A stretch of DNA of 64,000 nucleotides from Streptomyces sp. NBC_00341 (GCF_041435055.1 NZ_CP108002.1:2976001-3040000); one strand, 5' to 3'. Positions 31,678-42,021 are shown, numbered from the stretch's first letter. The notes: a model not told the origin generated them from the sequence alone. Numbers and translations: made by a program.

Positions 31678-33111
31678 TCAGTCGCCGGGGCGGCCGGTGC
31701 GGCCGCCGGGCAGTGGTTCCGGCTGGGAGACGGCCGCGCCGGAGGTGATGGCCCACCGGGCGATCACGAAGGAGAACGGGGTGGCGAGAATTCCGGCGGT
31801 CAGCGCGGCGATGTTCTTTCCCATGCCCAGATGGCTCACTCCGACATAGAGCAGCGCCCCGGAAAGGACGAGATTGACGAGACTCGACAGCGGAAAGCGG
31901 ACGAAGGCCCGCCACGTCGGACTCGTCCGGCAGGTGATGTAGGAGTTGAGCAGGAAGGAGCCGACAATGCTGACGCAATAGCCGATGACATGGGCGGTCA
32001 GATAGGGAATCCAGTGGTTGAGTGTCGCGTAGACGCTCAGATAGACCGCGGTATTGACGACGCCGATCATGGCGAAGGTGATGAATTGGCGCACGGTCCG
32101 CGAACGGCCGCTGCCGAAGGCGCTCGCGCCGCCGCCTCTCACCCGTAACGGCCGCTCCGGTGCGGCGGGAGGGGCGGGGGCGGGCTGTTCGCTGGTCTCC
32201 CGGATCAGGTAGTGCGGGCGGTTCTTCGTCTCGCAGTAGATCCGGCCGACGTACTCACCGACGATGCCGAGCGTGGCCAGCTGGATCCCGCCGAGTGCCA
32301 CGACCGCGGTGAGCAGGGAGGCGTATCCGGGGACCCCCACCCCGTGGCGTGCCACCTCCACGATGATCCACAGGGCGTACCCCATCGCGGCCAGGGCCAT
32401 CAGGAGGCCGGCGTAGACGGCGAGGCGCAGGGGGCGGTTGTTGAAGGAGATCAGTCCGTCGATGCCGTAGTTGAGCAGCCGCCTGCTGCCCCACTTCGAG
32501 CGTCCGGCCACCCGCTGGGCGTTGTGATAGGTGAAGCTGGTGGTGTCGAAGCCGATCCAGGAGAAGATCCCCTTGGAGAACCGGTTGGACTCGGGGAGCG
32601 CGAGGACGCTGTCGACCGCACGGCGGGACAGCAGCCGGAAGTCCCCCTCGCCGTCGACCACCGAGACGTCCATGAAGTGCCCCATGACGCGGTAGTAGCA
32701 GCGGCTCGCGTACGAACGCAGGGCTCCCTCGCCGTCGCGGTCGCGCCGGGCGATCACCTGGTCGTATCCGTGCCCGCTCAACTCCATCATGCGGGGCAGG
32801 AGTTCGGGCGGGTGCTGGAGGTCGGCGTCCATGAGCACCACCGAGTCCCCGCAGGACATCCGGAGTCCGGCGAGCATGGCGGCCTCCTTGCCGAAATTAC
32901 GGCTGAAGGCGGTGTACCGGACCCGTTCGTCGACGGCTGCCAGGCGGATCAGTTCGGCGCGGGTGAGATCCTCGCTGCCGTCGTCGACGTAGCAGACCTC
33001 GAAACTCTGCCCGGTCGGTTCGAGGGCGGTGACCAGCGCGTGGTGAAACGCCTTGACGGCCTCTTCCTCGTTATAACAGGGGACGACGATCGATACCTGG
33101 CAGTTTTTCAT
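31678..33111 (-). CDS. GtrB-type polyprenyl-phosphate glycosyltransferase fused to GtrA flippase domain
   Basis: 477 residues. Residues 1-310 are a DPM1/GtrB-like GT2 (SIVVPCYNEEEAV, VDDGSEDLT, LMDADLQHPPELL) with two membrane helices at about 230-290. A linker at 310-335 leads into a GtrA domain with four helices (residues 336-455; FITFAMIGVVNTAVYLSVY). GtrB makes polyprenyl-phosphate-glucose on the inner face and GtrA is thought to flip it. The next gene downstream is the likely transferase, completing a three-part Gtr system in two genes, 70 bp apart. The ATG is complementary to 33109-33111. Confidence 0.9.
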   Translation of the reverse strand: MKNCQVSIVVPCYNEEEAVKAFHHALVTALEPTGQSFEVCYVDDGSEDLTRAELIRLAAVDERVRYTAFSRNFGKEAAMLAGLRMSCGDSVVLMDADLQHPPELLPRMMELSGHGYDQVIARRDRDGEGALRSYASRCYYRVMGHFMDVSVVDGEGDFRLLSRRAVDSVLALPESNRFSKGIFSWIGFDTTSFTYHNAQRVAGRSKWGSRRLLNYGIDGLISFNNRPLRLAVYAGLLMALAAMGYALWIIVEVARHGVGVPGYASLLTAVVALGGIQLATLGIVGEYVGRIYCETKNRPHYLIRETSEQPAPAPPAAPERPLRVRGGGASAFGSGRSRTVRQFITFAMIGVVNTAVYLSVYATLNHWIPYLTAHVIGYCVSIVGSFLLNSYITCRTSPTWRAFVRFPLSSLVNLVLSGALLYVGVSHLGMGKNIAALTAGILATPFSFVIARWAITSGAAVSQPEPLPGGRTGRPGD

Positions 33112-33239
33112 TCAATTCCCCATCAGGCGCGGACGCGACCGCTCCGAAGCCTATGTCCGCACCCTGCAGAAACAACTCAGGCGAATGGGAGTCGTGGGGA
33201 AAAGTCGGTAAGGATTCGCGACCGGTGGCCCGGGGCGGG

Positions 33240-34058
33240 CTATCCGTCGGCCTGTTCCGTAAGGCCGTCCGGTGCCGTCCACGCACCGCCCGCCGCGTCG
33301 AAGGCGCCCCGGGCCAGCCGGTGCAGCAGCGCGGCGGTGTCCGTACGGTCGGGCAGCGCGCCGGGGCGCCCCAGGTCCTGTGCGGAGTCCCCCCGCGGCG
33401 TCGCGGCGTCTGGCACCGCCGTCTCCGGCGTTGTCGTCGGTCGCCGACGCTCCGCGTCGACTCCCTTCTCCGCCTTGGATCCGACGGCACCAGACGCCGC
33501 TCCTTCTCCCGCGCTGGAACTCCGCACAGGACCCAGATGCGGGGTCGAGTTCAGCAGGCCGAAGACGGCGTGCACGGCGGCGCGCGCCTCGTGCTCGGGG
33601 AGGTTCGGGTAGAGGCCGCGGACGACGCCGACCCACACCTCCACGTACTGCCGCTGGAGCCGGCGCACCCGTTTGCGGTCGGTGTCCCGCAGCCGGTCCA
33701 GCTCCCGGTCGTGGAGGGTGATCAGGGGGCGGTCGTCGAGCGCGAAGTCGATGTGGCCCGCGATGAGCGCGTCCAGCAGCGCCTCGTGCGAACCGTCCCG
33801 GGAGGCCGCGTCCTCGGAGACGCGCAGCTCGCCGCCGGCCAGCAGCCGTTCGCTGATACCGACCAGCAGCTCCGCGAGCATCGCGTCCTTGCCGGGGAAG
33901 TGGCGGTAGAGGCCGGGGCCGCTGATACCGACGGCGGCGCCTATCTCGTCGACGCCGACGCCGTGGAAGCCGCGCTCGGCAAAGAGGCGCGCGGCCTCCT
34001 TGAGGATCTGCTCACGGCGGGTGGGAGCCGCGACGCGGGCGGCGGCATGGGTGCTCAT
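33240..34058 (-). CDS. TetR-family repressor of the leucine-catabolism operon
   Basis: 272 residues from the ATG complementary to 34056-34058 (an in-frame TTG lies six bases upstream). The helix-turn-helix is at about residues 14-60 (RREQILKEAARLFAERGFHGVGVDEIGAAVGISGPGLYRHFPGK is split across it). The C-terminal tail, after about residue 195, is Ser/Ala/Arg-rich and low complexity. It is divergent from the carboxylase operon with two matching 16-bp operators between, so it probably represses that operon and itself. A related gene sits in the same place in S. coelicolor by memory. The ligand is likely an acyl-CoA of the pathway. Confidence 0.88.
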   Translation of the reverse strand: MSTHAAARVAAPTRREQILKEAARLFAERGFHGVGVDEIGAAVGISGPGLYRHFPGKDAMLAELLVGISERLLAGGELRVSEDAASRDGSHEALLDALIAGHIDFALDDRPLITLHDRELDRLRDTDRKRVRRLQRQYVEVWVGVVRGLYPNLPEHEARAAVHAVFGLLNSTPHLGPVRSSSAGEGAASGAVGSKAEKGVDAERRRPTTTPETAVPDAATPRGDSAQDLGRPGALPDRTDTAALLHRLARGAFDAAGGAWTAPDGLTEQADG

Positions 34059-34081
34059 GACCAATCATTCTAGACAGGCGC

Positions 34082-34124
34082 GTTAGCGGTCGTTAACCTG
34101 TGGCTGACGTTAACGCTCACTAAC
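34082..34124. promoter_or_regulatory. Paired TetR operators of the leucine-catabolism operon
   Basis: GTTAGCGGTCGTTAAC at 34082-34097 and, inverted, GTTAACGCTCACTAAC at 34109-34124. In the same orientation the two share GTTAG(C/T)G....CGTTAAC. Each is itself a dyad with GTTA/TAAC arms. They lie between the divergent TetR and carboxylase genes, 24 and 31 bp from the two start codons. Confidence 0.7.
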
Positions 34125-34154
34125 ACAGCGGTACGGGCAAGGGGGCTCGACAGG

Positions 34155-35777
34155 ATGCAGCAGGCACCGGTGCTGGCGAGCGCGGCCGATCCCGCCTCCG
34201 AGGCCTGGCAGGCCAACGAGGCGGCACATCACGCGCTCACCGACGAGCTGCGCAAGCGGCTCGCGACGGCCAGGCTCGGCGGGGGTGAGAAGGCCCGCGC
34301 CCGGCATGTGGCGCGCGGCAAGCTGCTGCCCCGGGAGCGGGTGGACACCCTGCTCGATCCGGGCTCGCCCTTCCTTGAGCTGGCCCCGCTGGCGGCCGAG
34401 GGGCTGTACGGGGGTTCGGCACCGGCCGCCGGGGTGATCGCGGGGATCGGCCGGGTCAGCGGCCGGGAGTGCGTGATCGTCGCCAATGACGCGACCGTCA
34501 AGGGCGGCACGTACTACCCGATGACCGTGAAGAAGCATCTGCGGGCCCAGGAGGTGGCGCTGGAGAACCGGCTCCCCTGCCTGTACCTGGTGGATTCGGG
34601 CGGCGCGTTCCTGCCGATGCAGGACGAGGTGTTCCCGGACCGGGAGCACTTCGGGCGGATCTTCTACAACCAGGCCCGGATGTCAGGGGCCGGGATTCCG
34701 CAGATCGCGGCGGTGCTCGGCTCCTGCACGGCCGGCGGGGCGTACGTCCCCGCGATGAGCGACGAGGCCGTGATCGTCCGGAACCAGGGCACGATCTTCC
34801 TGGGCGGGCCCCCGCTGGTGAAGGCCGCGACCGGCGAGGTCGTGACGGCGGAGGAGCTGGGCGGCGGCGAGGTCCACTCCCGCACCTCCGGGGTCACCGA
34901 CCACCTCGCGGAGGACGACGCGCACGCGCTGCGGATCGTGCGGAACATCGTGGCCACCCTGCCGGACCGGGGCGCCCTGCCGTGGTCCGTGCAGCCGGCC
35001 GACGAGCCGAAGGTGGACCCCGCCGGTCTGTACGGGGCCGTCCCGGTCGACTCGCGCACCCCGTACGACGTACGGGAGGTGATCGCCCGGGTCGTCGACG
35101 GATCGCGGTTCGCGGAGTTCAAGGCCGAGTACGGCACGACGCTGATCACCGGCTTCGCGCACATCCACGGCCACCCGGTCGGGATCGTCGCCAACAACGG
35201 CATCCTGTTCTCCGAGTCCGCGCAGAAGGGCGCGCACTTCATCGAGCTGTGCGACCAGCGCGGCATCCCGCTGGTCTTCCTGCAGAACATCTCCGGCTTC
35301 ATGGTCGGCCGCGACTACGAGGCCGGCGGCATCGCCAAGCACGGCGCGAAGATGGTCACCGCCGTCGCCTGCACCCGGGTGCCGAAACTGACCGTGGTGG
35401 TCGGCGGCTCCTACGGCGCGGGCAACTACTCGATGTGCGGCCGGGCCTACAGCCCCCGGTTCCTGTGGATGTGGCCCAACGCCAAGATCTCGGTCATGGG
35501 CGGCGAGCAGGCCGCGTCCGTCCTCGCCACGGTCAAGCGCGACCAGCTGGGCGACGGCTGGAGCGCCGAGGAGGAGGAGTCCTTCAAGGCCCCGATCCGC
35601 GAGCAGTACGAGACCCAGGGCAACGCGTACTACGCCACCGCCCGGCTCTGGGACGACGGTGTGATCGACCCGATGGAGACCCGGCAGGTGCTGGGGCTCG
35701 CCCTGACCGCCTGCGCCAACGCCCCGCTGGGCCAGAAGGATCAGACGCAGCCCGGTTTCGGCGTCTTCCGGATGTGA
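34155..35777 (+). CDS. Methylcrotonyl-CoA carboxylase, carboxyltransferase subunit
   Basis: 540 residues from ATG 34155. It carries both halves of a biotin-dependent carboxyltransferase: [27 protein letters not shown] near the N-terminus, [17 protein letters not shown] and the acyl-CoA site [16 protein letters not shown], then [27 protein letters not shown] and [19 protein letters not shown]. The [12 protein letters not shown] stretch and the HMG-CoA lyase downstream favour methylcrotonyl-CoA over propionyl-CoA as substrate. It carboxylates 3-methylcrotonyl-CoA in leucine breakdown together with the alpha subunit 7 bp downstream. Equivalent to accD1/liuB by synteny recalled from S. coelicolor. 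Confidence 0.9.
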   Translation: MQQAPVLASAADPASEAWQANEAAHHALTDELRKRLATARLGGGEKARARHVARGKLLPRERVDTLLDPGSPFLELAPLAAEGLYGGSAPAAGVIAGIGRVSGRECVIVANDATVKGGTYYPMTVKKHLRAQEVALENRLPCLYLVDSGGAFLPMQDEVFPDREHFGRIFYNQARMSGAGIPQIAAVLGSCTAGGAYVPAMSDEAVIVRNQGTIFLGGPPLVKAATGEVVTAEELGGGEVHSRTSGVTDHLAEDDAHALRIVRNIVATLPDRGALPWSVQPADEPKVDPAGLYGAVPVDSRTPYDVREVIARVVDGSRFAEFKAEYGTTLITGFAHIHGHPVGIVANNGILFSESAQKGAHFIELCDQRGIPLVFLQNISGFMVGRDYEAGGIAKHGAKMVTAVACTRVPKLTVVVGGSYGAGNYSMCGRAYSPRFLWMWPNAKISVMGGEQAASVLATVKRDQLGDGWSAEEEESFKAPIREQYETQGNAYYATARLWDDGVIDPMETRQVLGLALTACANAPLGQKDQTQPGFGVFRM

Positions 35778-35784
35778 GGAAGAA

Positions 35785-37872
35785 ATGACGATGTTCGACA
35801 CTGTCCTCGTCGCCAACCGCGGCGAGATCGCGGTCCGGGTCATCCGGACGCTGCGCGAGCTGGGGGTGCGCTCGGTCGCCGTCTTCAGCGACGCGGACGC
35901 GGACGCCCGGCACGTACGGGAGGCCGATACGGCGGTACGGATCGGCCCCGCCCCGGCATCCGAGAGCTACCTCTCGGTGGACCGGCTGCTTGAGGCGGCC
36001 CGCCGCACCGGCGCGCAGGCCGTCCACCCCGGCTACGGCTTCCTCGCGGAGAACGCGGGCTTCGCCCAGGCGTGCGCGGACGCGGGCCTGGTCTTCATCG
36101 GGCCGCCCGCCGCCGCCATCGCGCTGATGGGCGACAAGATCCGGGCCAAGGAGACGGTCGCGGCGGCCGGCGTCCCGGTCGTCCCCGGCTCCACCGGAAG
36201 CGCCCTGACCGACGGCCAACTGGCCGACGCGGCACGCGAGATCGGCATGCCGGTGCTGCTGAAGCCCTCGGCGGGCGGCGGCGGCAAGGGCATGCGGCTG
36301 GTCCACGACGCGGCGCTGCTCACCGAGGAGATCGCGGCGGCCCGGCGCGAGGCGCGCGCCTCCTTCGGGGACGACACCCTGCTCGTGGAGCGGTGGATCG
36401 ACCGGCCGCGCCACATCGAGATCCAGGTCCTGGCGGACGGGCACGGCAACGTCGTGCACCTCGGGGAGCGCGAGTGCTCGCTCCAGCGCCGCCACCAGAA
36501 GATCATCGAGGAGGCGCCCTCCGTCCTGCTCGACGAGTCGACCCGGGCGGCGATGGGCGAGGCCGCCGTGCGGGCCGCCCGCTCCTGCGGCTATGTCGGC
36601 GCGGGCACGGTGGAGTTCATCGTGCCGGGCGGCGACCCGGCCGCGTACTGCTTCATGGAGATGAACACCCGCCTCCAGGTGGAGCACCCGGTGACCGAGC
36701 TGATCACCGGCCTCGACCTGGTCGAGTGGCAGCTACGGGTCGCGTCGGGCGAACAACTCCCCTACGCCCAGCAGGACATCACCCTCACCGGGCACGCGGT
36801 CGAGGCCCGGGTCTGCGCCGAGGACCCGGCCCGCGGCTTCCTCCCCTCGGGCGGCACGGTGCTGGCGCTGCACGAGCCGCAGGGCGGCGGGGTGCGGACG
36901 GACTCGGGGCTCGGCGAGGGCGGCGAGGTCGGCAGCCTGTACGACCCGATGCTGTCGAAGGTGATCGCGTACGGCCCCGACCGGGCCACGGCCCTGCGCC
37001 GGCTGCGGGCGGCGCTCGCGGACACGGTGGTGCTGGGCGTCCCGACCAACGCGGGCTTCCTGCGCCGCCTCCTCGGCCACCCGGCGGTGGTGGCGGGCGA
37101 CCTCGACACCGGCCTGGTGGAGCGCGAGGTGGACACGCTGGTGCCGGACGGGGTGCCGGAGGAGGTGTACGCGGCCGCCGCGCTGCTGCGGCAGCACTCC
37201 CCCGCACCCGCCCCGGGCCCGCGCACCTGGACCGACCCGTTCTCGGCCGGAGACGGCTGGCGCCTCGGCGGCACCCCGGCCCGCACGCCGCACCACTTCC
37301 ACATCCCCGGCCACGAACCGGTGCAGGTGGGCCTGCGTCCGTGCGGCGCGGCCACCGAGCTGACCTTCGGCCACATCGGCGAGGGCGCGCGCCCACCGGC
37401 CCCCGACTCGGGCAGCTGCGGTCCGCTGGGCCCGCTGCCCGGCAGCGCGGAGACGGCCAGGATCATCACGGCGGACGAACGCCGGGTCACCCTCGAACTG
37501 GCCGGTGTCACCCACGCGTTCGCACACGCCGCGTCCCCGGAGGGCCGCTGGTTCGGCCGGGACGGCGACACCTGGCACGTCCGGGACCACGACCCGGTGG
37601 AGGCGTCGCTGACCGGCGCCGCCCGCTCCGGGGCCGACACCCTGGCCGCACCGATGCCCGGCACCGTCACGGTGGTGAAGGTGGCCGTCGGGGACGAGGT
37701 CGCGGCCGGGCAGAGCCTGCTGGTGGTGGAGGCGATGAAGATGGAGCACGTCATCTCGGCCCCGCACGCCGGCACCGTCACCGAACTCGACGTCACGGCC
37801 GGGACCACGGTCGCCATGGACCAGGTACTGGCCGTGGTCACCCCCGTGGCCGCCGCCGGGGAGGAAGCATGA
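35785..37872 (+). CDS. Methylcrotonyl-CoA carboxylase, biotin carboxylase/carrier subunit
   Basis: 695 residues, ATG 35785 with AGGAAG ahead. Biotin carboxylase occupies residues 1-445 ([28 protein letters not shown] for [34 protein letters not shown]). A linker domain follows, then the biotinyl domain at about 615-690 with the attachment Lys in [10 protein letters not shown]. It charges its biotin with CO2 for the beta subunit. Its stop overlaps the HMG-CoA lyase start by 4 bp. Pathway context makes leucine degradation the natural role. Confidence 0.93.
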   Translation: MTMFDTVLVANRGEIAVRVIRTLRELGVRSVAVFSDADADARHVREADTAVRIGPAPASESYLSVDRLLEAARRTGAQAVHPGYGFLAENAGFAQACADAGLVFIGPPAAAIALMGDKIRAKETVAAAGVPVVPGSTGSALTDGQLADAAREIGMPVLLKPSAGGGGKGMRLVHDAALLTEEIAAARREARASFGDDTLLVERWIDRPRHIEIQVLADGHGNVVHLGERECSLQRRHQKIIEEAPSVLLDESTRAAMGEAAVRAARSCGYVGAGTVEFIVPGGDPAAYCFMEMNTRLQVEHPVTELITGLDLVEWQLRVASGEQLPYAQQDITLTGHAVEARVCAEDPARGFLPSGGTVLALHEPQGGGVRTDSGLGEGGEVGSLYDPMLSKVIAYGPDRATALRRLRAALADTVVLGVPTNAGFLRRLLGHPAVVAGDLDTGLVEREVDTLVPDGVPEEVYAAAALLRQHSPAPAPGPRTWTDPFSAGDGWRLGGTPARTPHHFHIPGHEPVQVGLRPCGAATELTFGHIGEGARPPAPDSGSCGPLGPLPGSAETARIITADERRVTLELAGVTHAFAHAASPEGRWFGRDGDTWHVRDHDPVEASLTGAARSGADTLAAPMPGTVTVVKVAVGDEVAAGQSLLVVEAMKMEHVISAPHAGTVTELDVTAGTTVAMDQVLAVVTPVAAAGEEA

Positions 37873-38828
37873 CGACGACCGCCCGCACCCTGCCGATGAC
37901 CGTCCCCGATCCGGGCCTGCCCGCCCGGATCCGGATCCACGAGGTCGGCGCCCGCGACGGACTCCAGAACGAGAAGGCCGTCGTGCCGACCGAGGTCAAG
38001 GCGGAGTTCATCCGCCGCCTCGCGGTCGCCGGGCTCTCCACGATCGAGGCGACGAGCTTCGTCCACCCCAAGTGGGTTCCCCAACTGGCCGACGCAGAGG
38101 ATCTCTTCCCCCTCCTCGGCGACATCGGGGACGTGGGCGACGTGGCACTTCCCGTCCTGGTGCCGAACGAACGGGGGCTGGACCGGGCACTCGCGCTCGG
38201 CGCCCGCCGGATCGCCGTCTTCGGCTCGGCCACGGAGACGTTCGCGGCCCGCAACCTCAACCGCACCGTCGACGAGTCGCTCGCCATGTTCGAGCCCGTC
38301 GTAACCCGCGCCAAGGCGGACCGGGTGCATGTGCGCGGCTACCTGTCGATGTGCTTCGGCGACCCGTGGGAGGGGGCCGTACCGGTCCCCCAGGTCGTCC
38401 GGGTGGCCAGGGCGCTGCTGGACCTCGGCTGCGACGAGCTGTCGCTCGGGGACACCATCGGCGTCGCCACGCCGGGCCACGTACGGGCGCTGCTGTCCGC
38501 TCTGAACGTGGCGGGGGTGCCCACGGACACGATCGGGGTGCACTTCCACGACACGTACGGGCAGGCCCTGTCCAACACCCTGGCCGCGCTCCGGCACGGC
38601 GTCACCACCGTGGACGCCTCGGCGGGCGGTCTCGGCGGCTGCCCGTACGCGAAGAGCGCGACCGGCAATCTCGCCACCGAGGATCTCGTGTGGATGCTCG
38701 ACGGCCTCGGCATCGAAACCGGGGTCGACCTCGACGCGCTCACCGCCACCAGCGTGTGGCTCGCCGAACAACTGGGCCGACCCAGCCCGTCCCGCACCGT
38801 CCGTGCCCTCTCCCACAAGGAGCAGTGA
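37869..38828 (+). CDS. Hydroxymethylglutaryl-CoA lyase
   Basis: 319 residues from ATG 37869, overlapping the upstream stop (ATGA). TIM-barrel motifs: [14 protein letters not shown] at the metal/CoA end, [28 protein letters not shown] with metal-binding His residues, and the signature [14 protein letters not shown] with the catalytic Cys. It cleaves HMG-CoA to acetoacetate and acetyl-CoA, the last step of leucine breakdown. Position between the carboxylase and acyl-CoA dehydrogenase genes supports this. Confidence 0.94.
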   Translation: MTTTARTLPMTVPDPGLPARIRIHEVGARDGLQNEKAVVPTEVKAEFIRRLAVAGLSTIEATSFVHPKWVPQLADAEDLFPLLGDIGDVGDVALPVLVPNERGLDRALALGARRIAVFGSATETFAARNLNRTVDESLAMFEPVVTRAKADRVHVRGYLSMCFGDPWEGAVPVPQVVRVARALLDLGCDELSLGDTIGVATPGHVRALLSALNVAGVPTDTIGVHFHDTYGQALSNTLAALRHGVTTVDASAGGLGGCPYAKSATGNLATEDLVWMLDGLGIETGVDLDALTATSVWLAEQLGRPSPSRTVRALSHKEQ

Positions 38829-38835
38829 ATTCCCG

Positions 38836-40002
38836 ATGTCCCTGGACCACCGGCTGACCGCCGAACACGAGGAACTGCGCCGCACCGTCGAGGCGTTCGC
38901 GCACGACGTGGTCGCACCGAAGATCGGTGACTTCTACGAGCGCCACGAGTTCCCGTACGAGATCGTGCGCGAGATGGGGCGGATGGGCCTGTTCGGGCTG
39001 CCGTTCCCGGAGGAGTACGGCGGGATGGGCGGCGACTACCTCGCGCTCGGGATCGCGCTGGAGGAGCTGGCCCGGGTCGACTCCTCGGTGGCGATCACCC
39101 TGGAGGCCGGGGTCTCGCTGGGTGCGATGCCGGTGTTCCGCTTCGGGACGGAGGAGCAGAAGCGGCAGTGGCTGCCCAGGCTCTGCGCGGGCGAGGCGCT
39201 CGGCGCGTTCGGCCTGACCGAGCCGAACGGCGGCTCCGACGCGGGCGGCACCCGGACGACGGCGGTGCTGGACGAGGCCACGGACGAGTGGGTGATCAAC
39301 GGCTCCAAGTGCTTCATCACCAACTCCGGCACGGACATCACCGAACTGGTCACGGTGACGGCGGTGACGGGCCGCAAGGAGGACGGCCGTCCCCGGATCT
39401 CCGCGATCATCGTCCCCTCCGGCACCCCCGGCTTCACGGTCGCCGCCCCGTACTCCAAGGTCGGCTGGAACGCCTCGGACACCCGCGAGCTGTCCTTCAC
39501 CGACGTCCGCGTCCCGGCGGCGAACCTCCTGGGCGAGGAGGGCCGCGGCTACGCGCAGTTCCTGCGGATCCTGGACGAGGGCCGGATCGCCATCGCGGCC
39601 CTGTCGACGGGCCTCGCGCAGGGCTGTGTGGACGAGTCGGTGAAGTACGCCGCCGAGCGGCACGCCTTCGGAAAGCCGATCGGCGCCAACCAGGCGATCC
39701 AGTTCAAGATCGCGGACATGGAGATGCGGGCCCACATGGCCCGCATCGGCTGGCGCGACGCGGCCTCCCGGCTGCTGGCGGACGAGCCGTTCAAGAAGGA
39801 GGCGGCGATCGCCAAGCTGTACTCCTCGACCGTCGCGGTGGACAACGCCCGCGAGGCGACCCAGATCCACGGCGGCTACGGCTTCATGAACGAGTACCCG
39901 GTGGCCCGGATGTGGCGCGACTCCAAGATCCTGGAGATCGGCGAGGGCACCAGCGAGGTCCAGCGGATGCTGATCGCCCGCGAGCTGGGGCTGCCGGGCT
40001 GA
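38836..40002 (+). CDS. Acyl-CoA dehydrogenase of branched-chain amino acid catabolism
   Basis: 388 residues from ATG 38836 with AAGGAG 13 bp ahead; an upstream in-frame start would overlap the lyase gene. Motifs: FGLTEPNGGSDAGGT, ITNSGTDITE and the C-terminal IHGGYGFMNEYPVARMWRD. The catalytic Glu is at the short/medium-chain position (E370 in IGEGTSEVQRM), unlike the enzyme at 20760. This is the AcdH/short-branched-chain type and should oxidise isovaleryl-CoA, isobutyryl-CoA or 2-methylbutyryl-CoA. Last gene of the operon started by the carboxylase. Confidence 0.92.
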   Translation: MSLDHRLTAEHEELRRTVEAFAHDVVAPKIGDFYERHEFPYEIVREMGRMGLFGLPFPEEYGGMGGDYLALGIALEELARVDSSVAITLEAGVSLGAMPVFRFGTEEQKRQWLPRLCAGEALGAFGLTEPNGGSDAGGTRTTAVLDEATDEWVINGSKCFITNSGTDITELVTVTAVTGRKEDGRPRISAIIVPSGTPGFTVAAPYSKVGWNASDTRELSFTDVRVPAANLLGEEGRGYAQFLRILDEGRIAIAALSTGLAQGCVDESVKYAAERHAFGKPIGANQAIQFKIADMEMRAHMARIGWRDAASRLLADEPFKKEAAIAKLYSSTVAVDNAREATQIHGGYGFMNEYPVARMWRDSKILEIGEGTSEVQRMLIARELGLPG

Positions 40003-40152
40003 GACGGGGGACGACACGGGAGAGGCCGGGCCCCTGATCATGACCCGACACGCCGCGGCGCCTACTCGGGCGACGAGAGCCCCCGCGCCGAGCTCCGGCC
40101 GGGTCCGCAATTCGTTCGACACCGGCGACCCCACCCCCGGCAGTGTTCGTCC

Positions 40153-40794
40153 ATGAAGCCGCAGCACTGGCCCCTGTACGGGCTCCGCATCCGCACTCCC
40201 CGACTGGAGCTCCGCCTCCCGGACCTGGAGCTGCTGGACGAGCTGGCCTCGGTCGCCGCCGACGGGGTGCACGCCCCGGACGCCATGCCGTTCACCGTCC
40301 CCTGGACCGACGCCTCGCCCGCCGGGCGCGGCCGGGCGGTGTTCCAGCACGTGCTGGCCTCCGTCGCCAACTGGTCTGAGCGGGACTGGTCGTTGAGCCT
40401 CGCGGTGCTGCACGAGGGCCGGGTGGTCGGGCGGCAGGACGTGATGGCGAAGGACTTCGCGGTGACCGGTGAGGTGAGCACCGGGTCCTGGCTGGGGCTC
40501 GCGTACCAGGGGCGGGGCATCGGCACCGAGATGCGGGGCGCCGCGCTCCATCTCGCCTTCGCAGGACTCGGGGCCCGTACGGCGGTCTCGTCCGCGATGA
40601 CGGACAACCCGCGCTCGCTCGGCGTCTCGCGGCGGCTCGGCTACCTGCCGGACGGGCTGGAGACCGCCGCCCTGCGCGGCGCCCCCGTCACGCTGCAACG
40701 GCTGCGGCTGGAGCGCGAGCGGTGGGAGGAGCACCGCGCCGTCGACGTCACGGTGGAGGGGCTCGACGGGTGCCGTGCGCAGTTCGGCGGGTGA
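40153..40794 (+). CDS. GNAT-family N-acetyltransferase (RimJ/RimL-like)
   Basis: 213 residues, ATG 40153. LRIRTPRLELRLPDLELLDELASVA is the start of the RimJ-type acetyltransferase domain; SWLGLAYQGRGIGTEMRGAALHLAF is the acetyl-CoA-binding motif with the pyrophosphate loop QGRGIG. TDNPRSLGVSRRLGY follows as expected. It would acetylate an amino group on a protein or small molecule. It stands alone between the leucine operon and desE; no substrate can be inferred. Confidence 0.88.
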   Translation: MKPQHWPLYGLRIRTPRLELRLPDLELLDELASVAADGVHAPDAMPFTVPWTDASPAGRGRAVFQHVLASVANWSERDWSLSLAVLHEGRVVGRQDVMAKDFAVTGEVSTGSWLGLAYQGRGIGTEMRGAALHLAFAGLGARTAVSSAMTDNPRSLGVSRRLGYLPDGLETAALRGAPVTLQRLRLERERWEEHRAVDVTVEGLDGCRAQFGG

Positions 40795-40861
40795 GACCGG
40801 CGGGGGCGGTGGCGGAGCGCTGACCGGGCGGGCTCGGGCGGTCCGGCCGGTCAGCCGCACA

Positions 40862-40880
40862 GAAGGTTAGGCTAACCTTC
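40862..40880. promoter_or_regulatory. Iron box (DmdR1/IdeR operator)
   Basis: GAAGGTTAGGCTAACCTTC is a perfect 9-1-9 palindrome matching the actinobacterial iron box TTAGGTTAGGCTAACCTAA at its core. It lies 52 bp before the siderophore-binding protein start and should repress it when iron is plentiful. Confidence 0.88.
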
Positions 40881-40932
40881 CTCGGGACCGGCTCAAGGCC
40901 GGTCCCCGGCCCGTACGAAAGTGGAACCTGTC

Positions 40933-41976
40933 ATGCGCACTGCCCGTCCGTCCCGCCCCACCCGCCGTGGCCTGCTGGCCATGGGCGGCGCCGTAGGTCT
41001 CGGCGCCGTGCTCGCCGCCTGCGGCGACAGCGACGGGAAGGACACGGGTTCCGGCGGCTCCAGGAGCGCGGACGCGGGGCCGTGGAGCTTCAAGGACGAC
41101 CGGGGGAAGACCGCGGAGGCCAAGTCGGTCCCGAAGAACATCGTCGCCTTCACCGGGGTCGCCGCCGCCCTCCACGACTACGGCGTCGAGGTCAAGGCCG
41201 TCTTCGGCCCCACGAAGACCAAGGACGGCAAGGCCGATGTGCAGGCCGGCGACCTGGACATCAGCAAGGTCGAGATCCTCGGCAACGTCTGGGGCGAGTT
41301 CAACGTCGAGAAGTACGCGGCGCTCGGCCCGGAGCTGCTGGTCACCGCGATGTGGGAGAAGGACGCCCTCTGGTACGTGCCGGACCAGTCCAAGGACAAG
41401 ATCCTGAAGCTGGCCCCGAGCGTCGCCCTGTGGGCCGCGCAGACCACGATCCCCAAGGCCATCCAGCGCCACGAGGACCTCGCCGCGTCGCTCGGCGCCG
41501 ACCTCAAGGCCAAGGCGGTCACGGACGCCAAGGCCCGCTTCGAGAAGGCGGCGGCCCGGCTGCGCGCCGCCGCGAAGTCCAAGCCGAACATCAAGGTCCT
41601 GATCGGCTCGGCCAGCCAGGACCTCTTCTACGTCACGCTCGCGAAGACCGCCGCCGACACCCTGTACTTCCAGGAGCTGGGGGTGAAGTTCGTCGAGCCG
41701 AAGGTGAACTCGGCGGGCTTCTTCGAGGAGCTGAGCTGGGAGAACGTCGACAAGTACCGGGCCGACATCATCATGATGGACAACCGGTCCTCCGCGCTCC
41801 AGCCCGGCGCCCTGACCTCCAAGCCGACCTGGACGCAGCTGCCCGCCGTCAAGGCCGGCCAGGTCATCCCCCGTACCACCGAGCCGATCTTCAGCTACGA
41901 CAAGTGCGCGCCGATCCTCGAAGACCTCGCGAAGGCCATCGAGGACGCAAAGAAGGTCACCAAGAAGGCCGCCTGA
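40933..41976 (+). CDS. desE: Siderophore-binding lipoprotein of an ABC transporter (DesE-like)
   Basis: 347 residues from ATG 40933; a GTG at 40921 is an in-frame alternative. The N-terminus combines a twin-arginine-like TRRGLLAMGG with a lipobox VLAAC, so the protein is anchored outside the membrane. It is a FecB/FepB-type binding protein (NIVAFTGVAAALHDYGVEVKAV, LGPELLVTAMW). By memory of S. coelicolor, the gene between the leucine operon and the hexosaminidase is desE, the desferrioxamine receptor, but there desF and desABCD lie next to it and here they do not. Iron-controlled through the box at 40862. A bidirectional terminator follows. Confidence 0.85.
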   Translation: MRTARPSRPTRRGLLAMGGAVGLGAVLAACGDSDGKDTGSGGSRSADAGPWSFKDDRGKTAEAKSVPKNIVAFTGVAAALHDYGVEVKAVFGPTKTKDGKADVQAGDLDISKVEILGNVWGEFNVEKYAALGPELLVTAMWEKDALWYVPDQSKDKILKLAPSVALWAAQTTIPKAIQRHEDLAASLGADLKAKAVTDAKARFEKAAARLRAAAKSKPNIKVLIGSASQDLFYVTLAKTAADTLYFQELGVKFVEPKVNSAGFFEELSWENVDKYRADIIMMDNRSSALQPGALTSKPTWTQLPAVKAGQVIPRTTEPIFSYDKCAPILEDLAKAIEDAKKVTKKAA

Positions 41977-42021
41977 CCCCGGAATCGGGCACTCCGGTCG
42001 ACAACGGGGTGCGGGTTTCGC

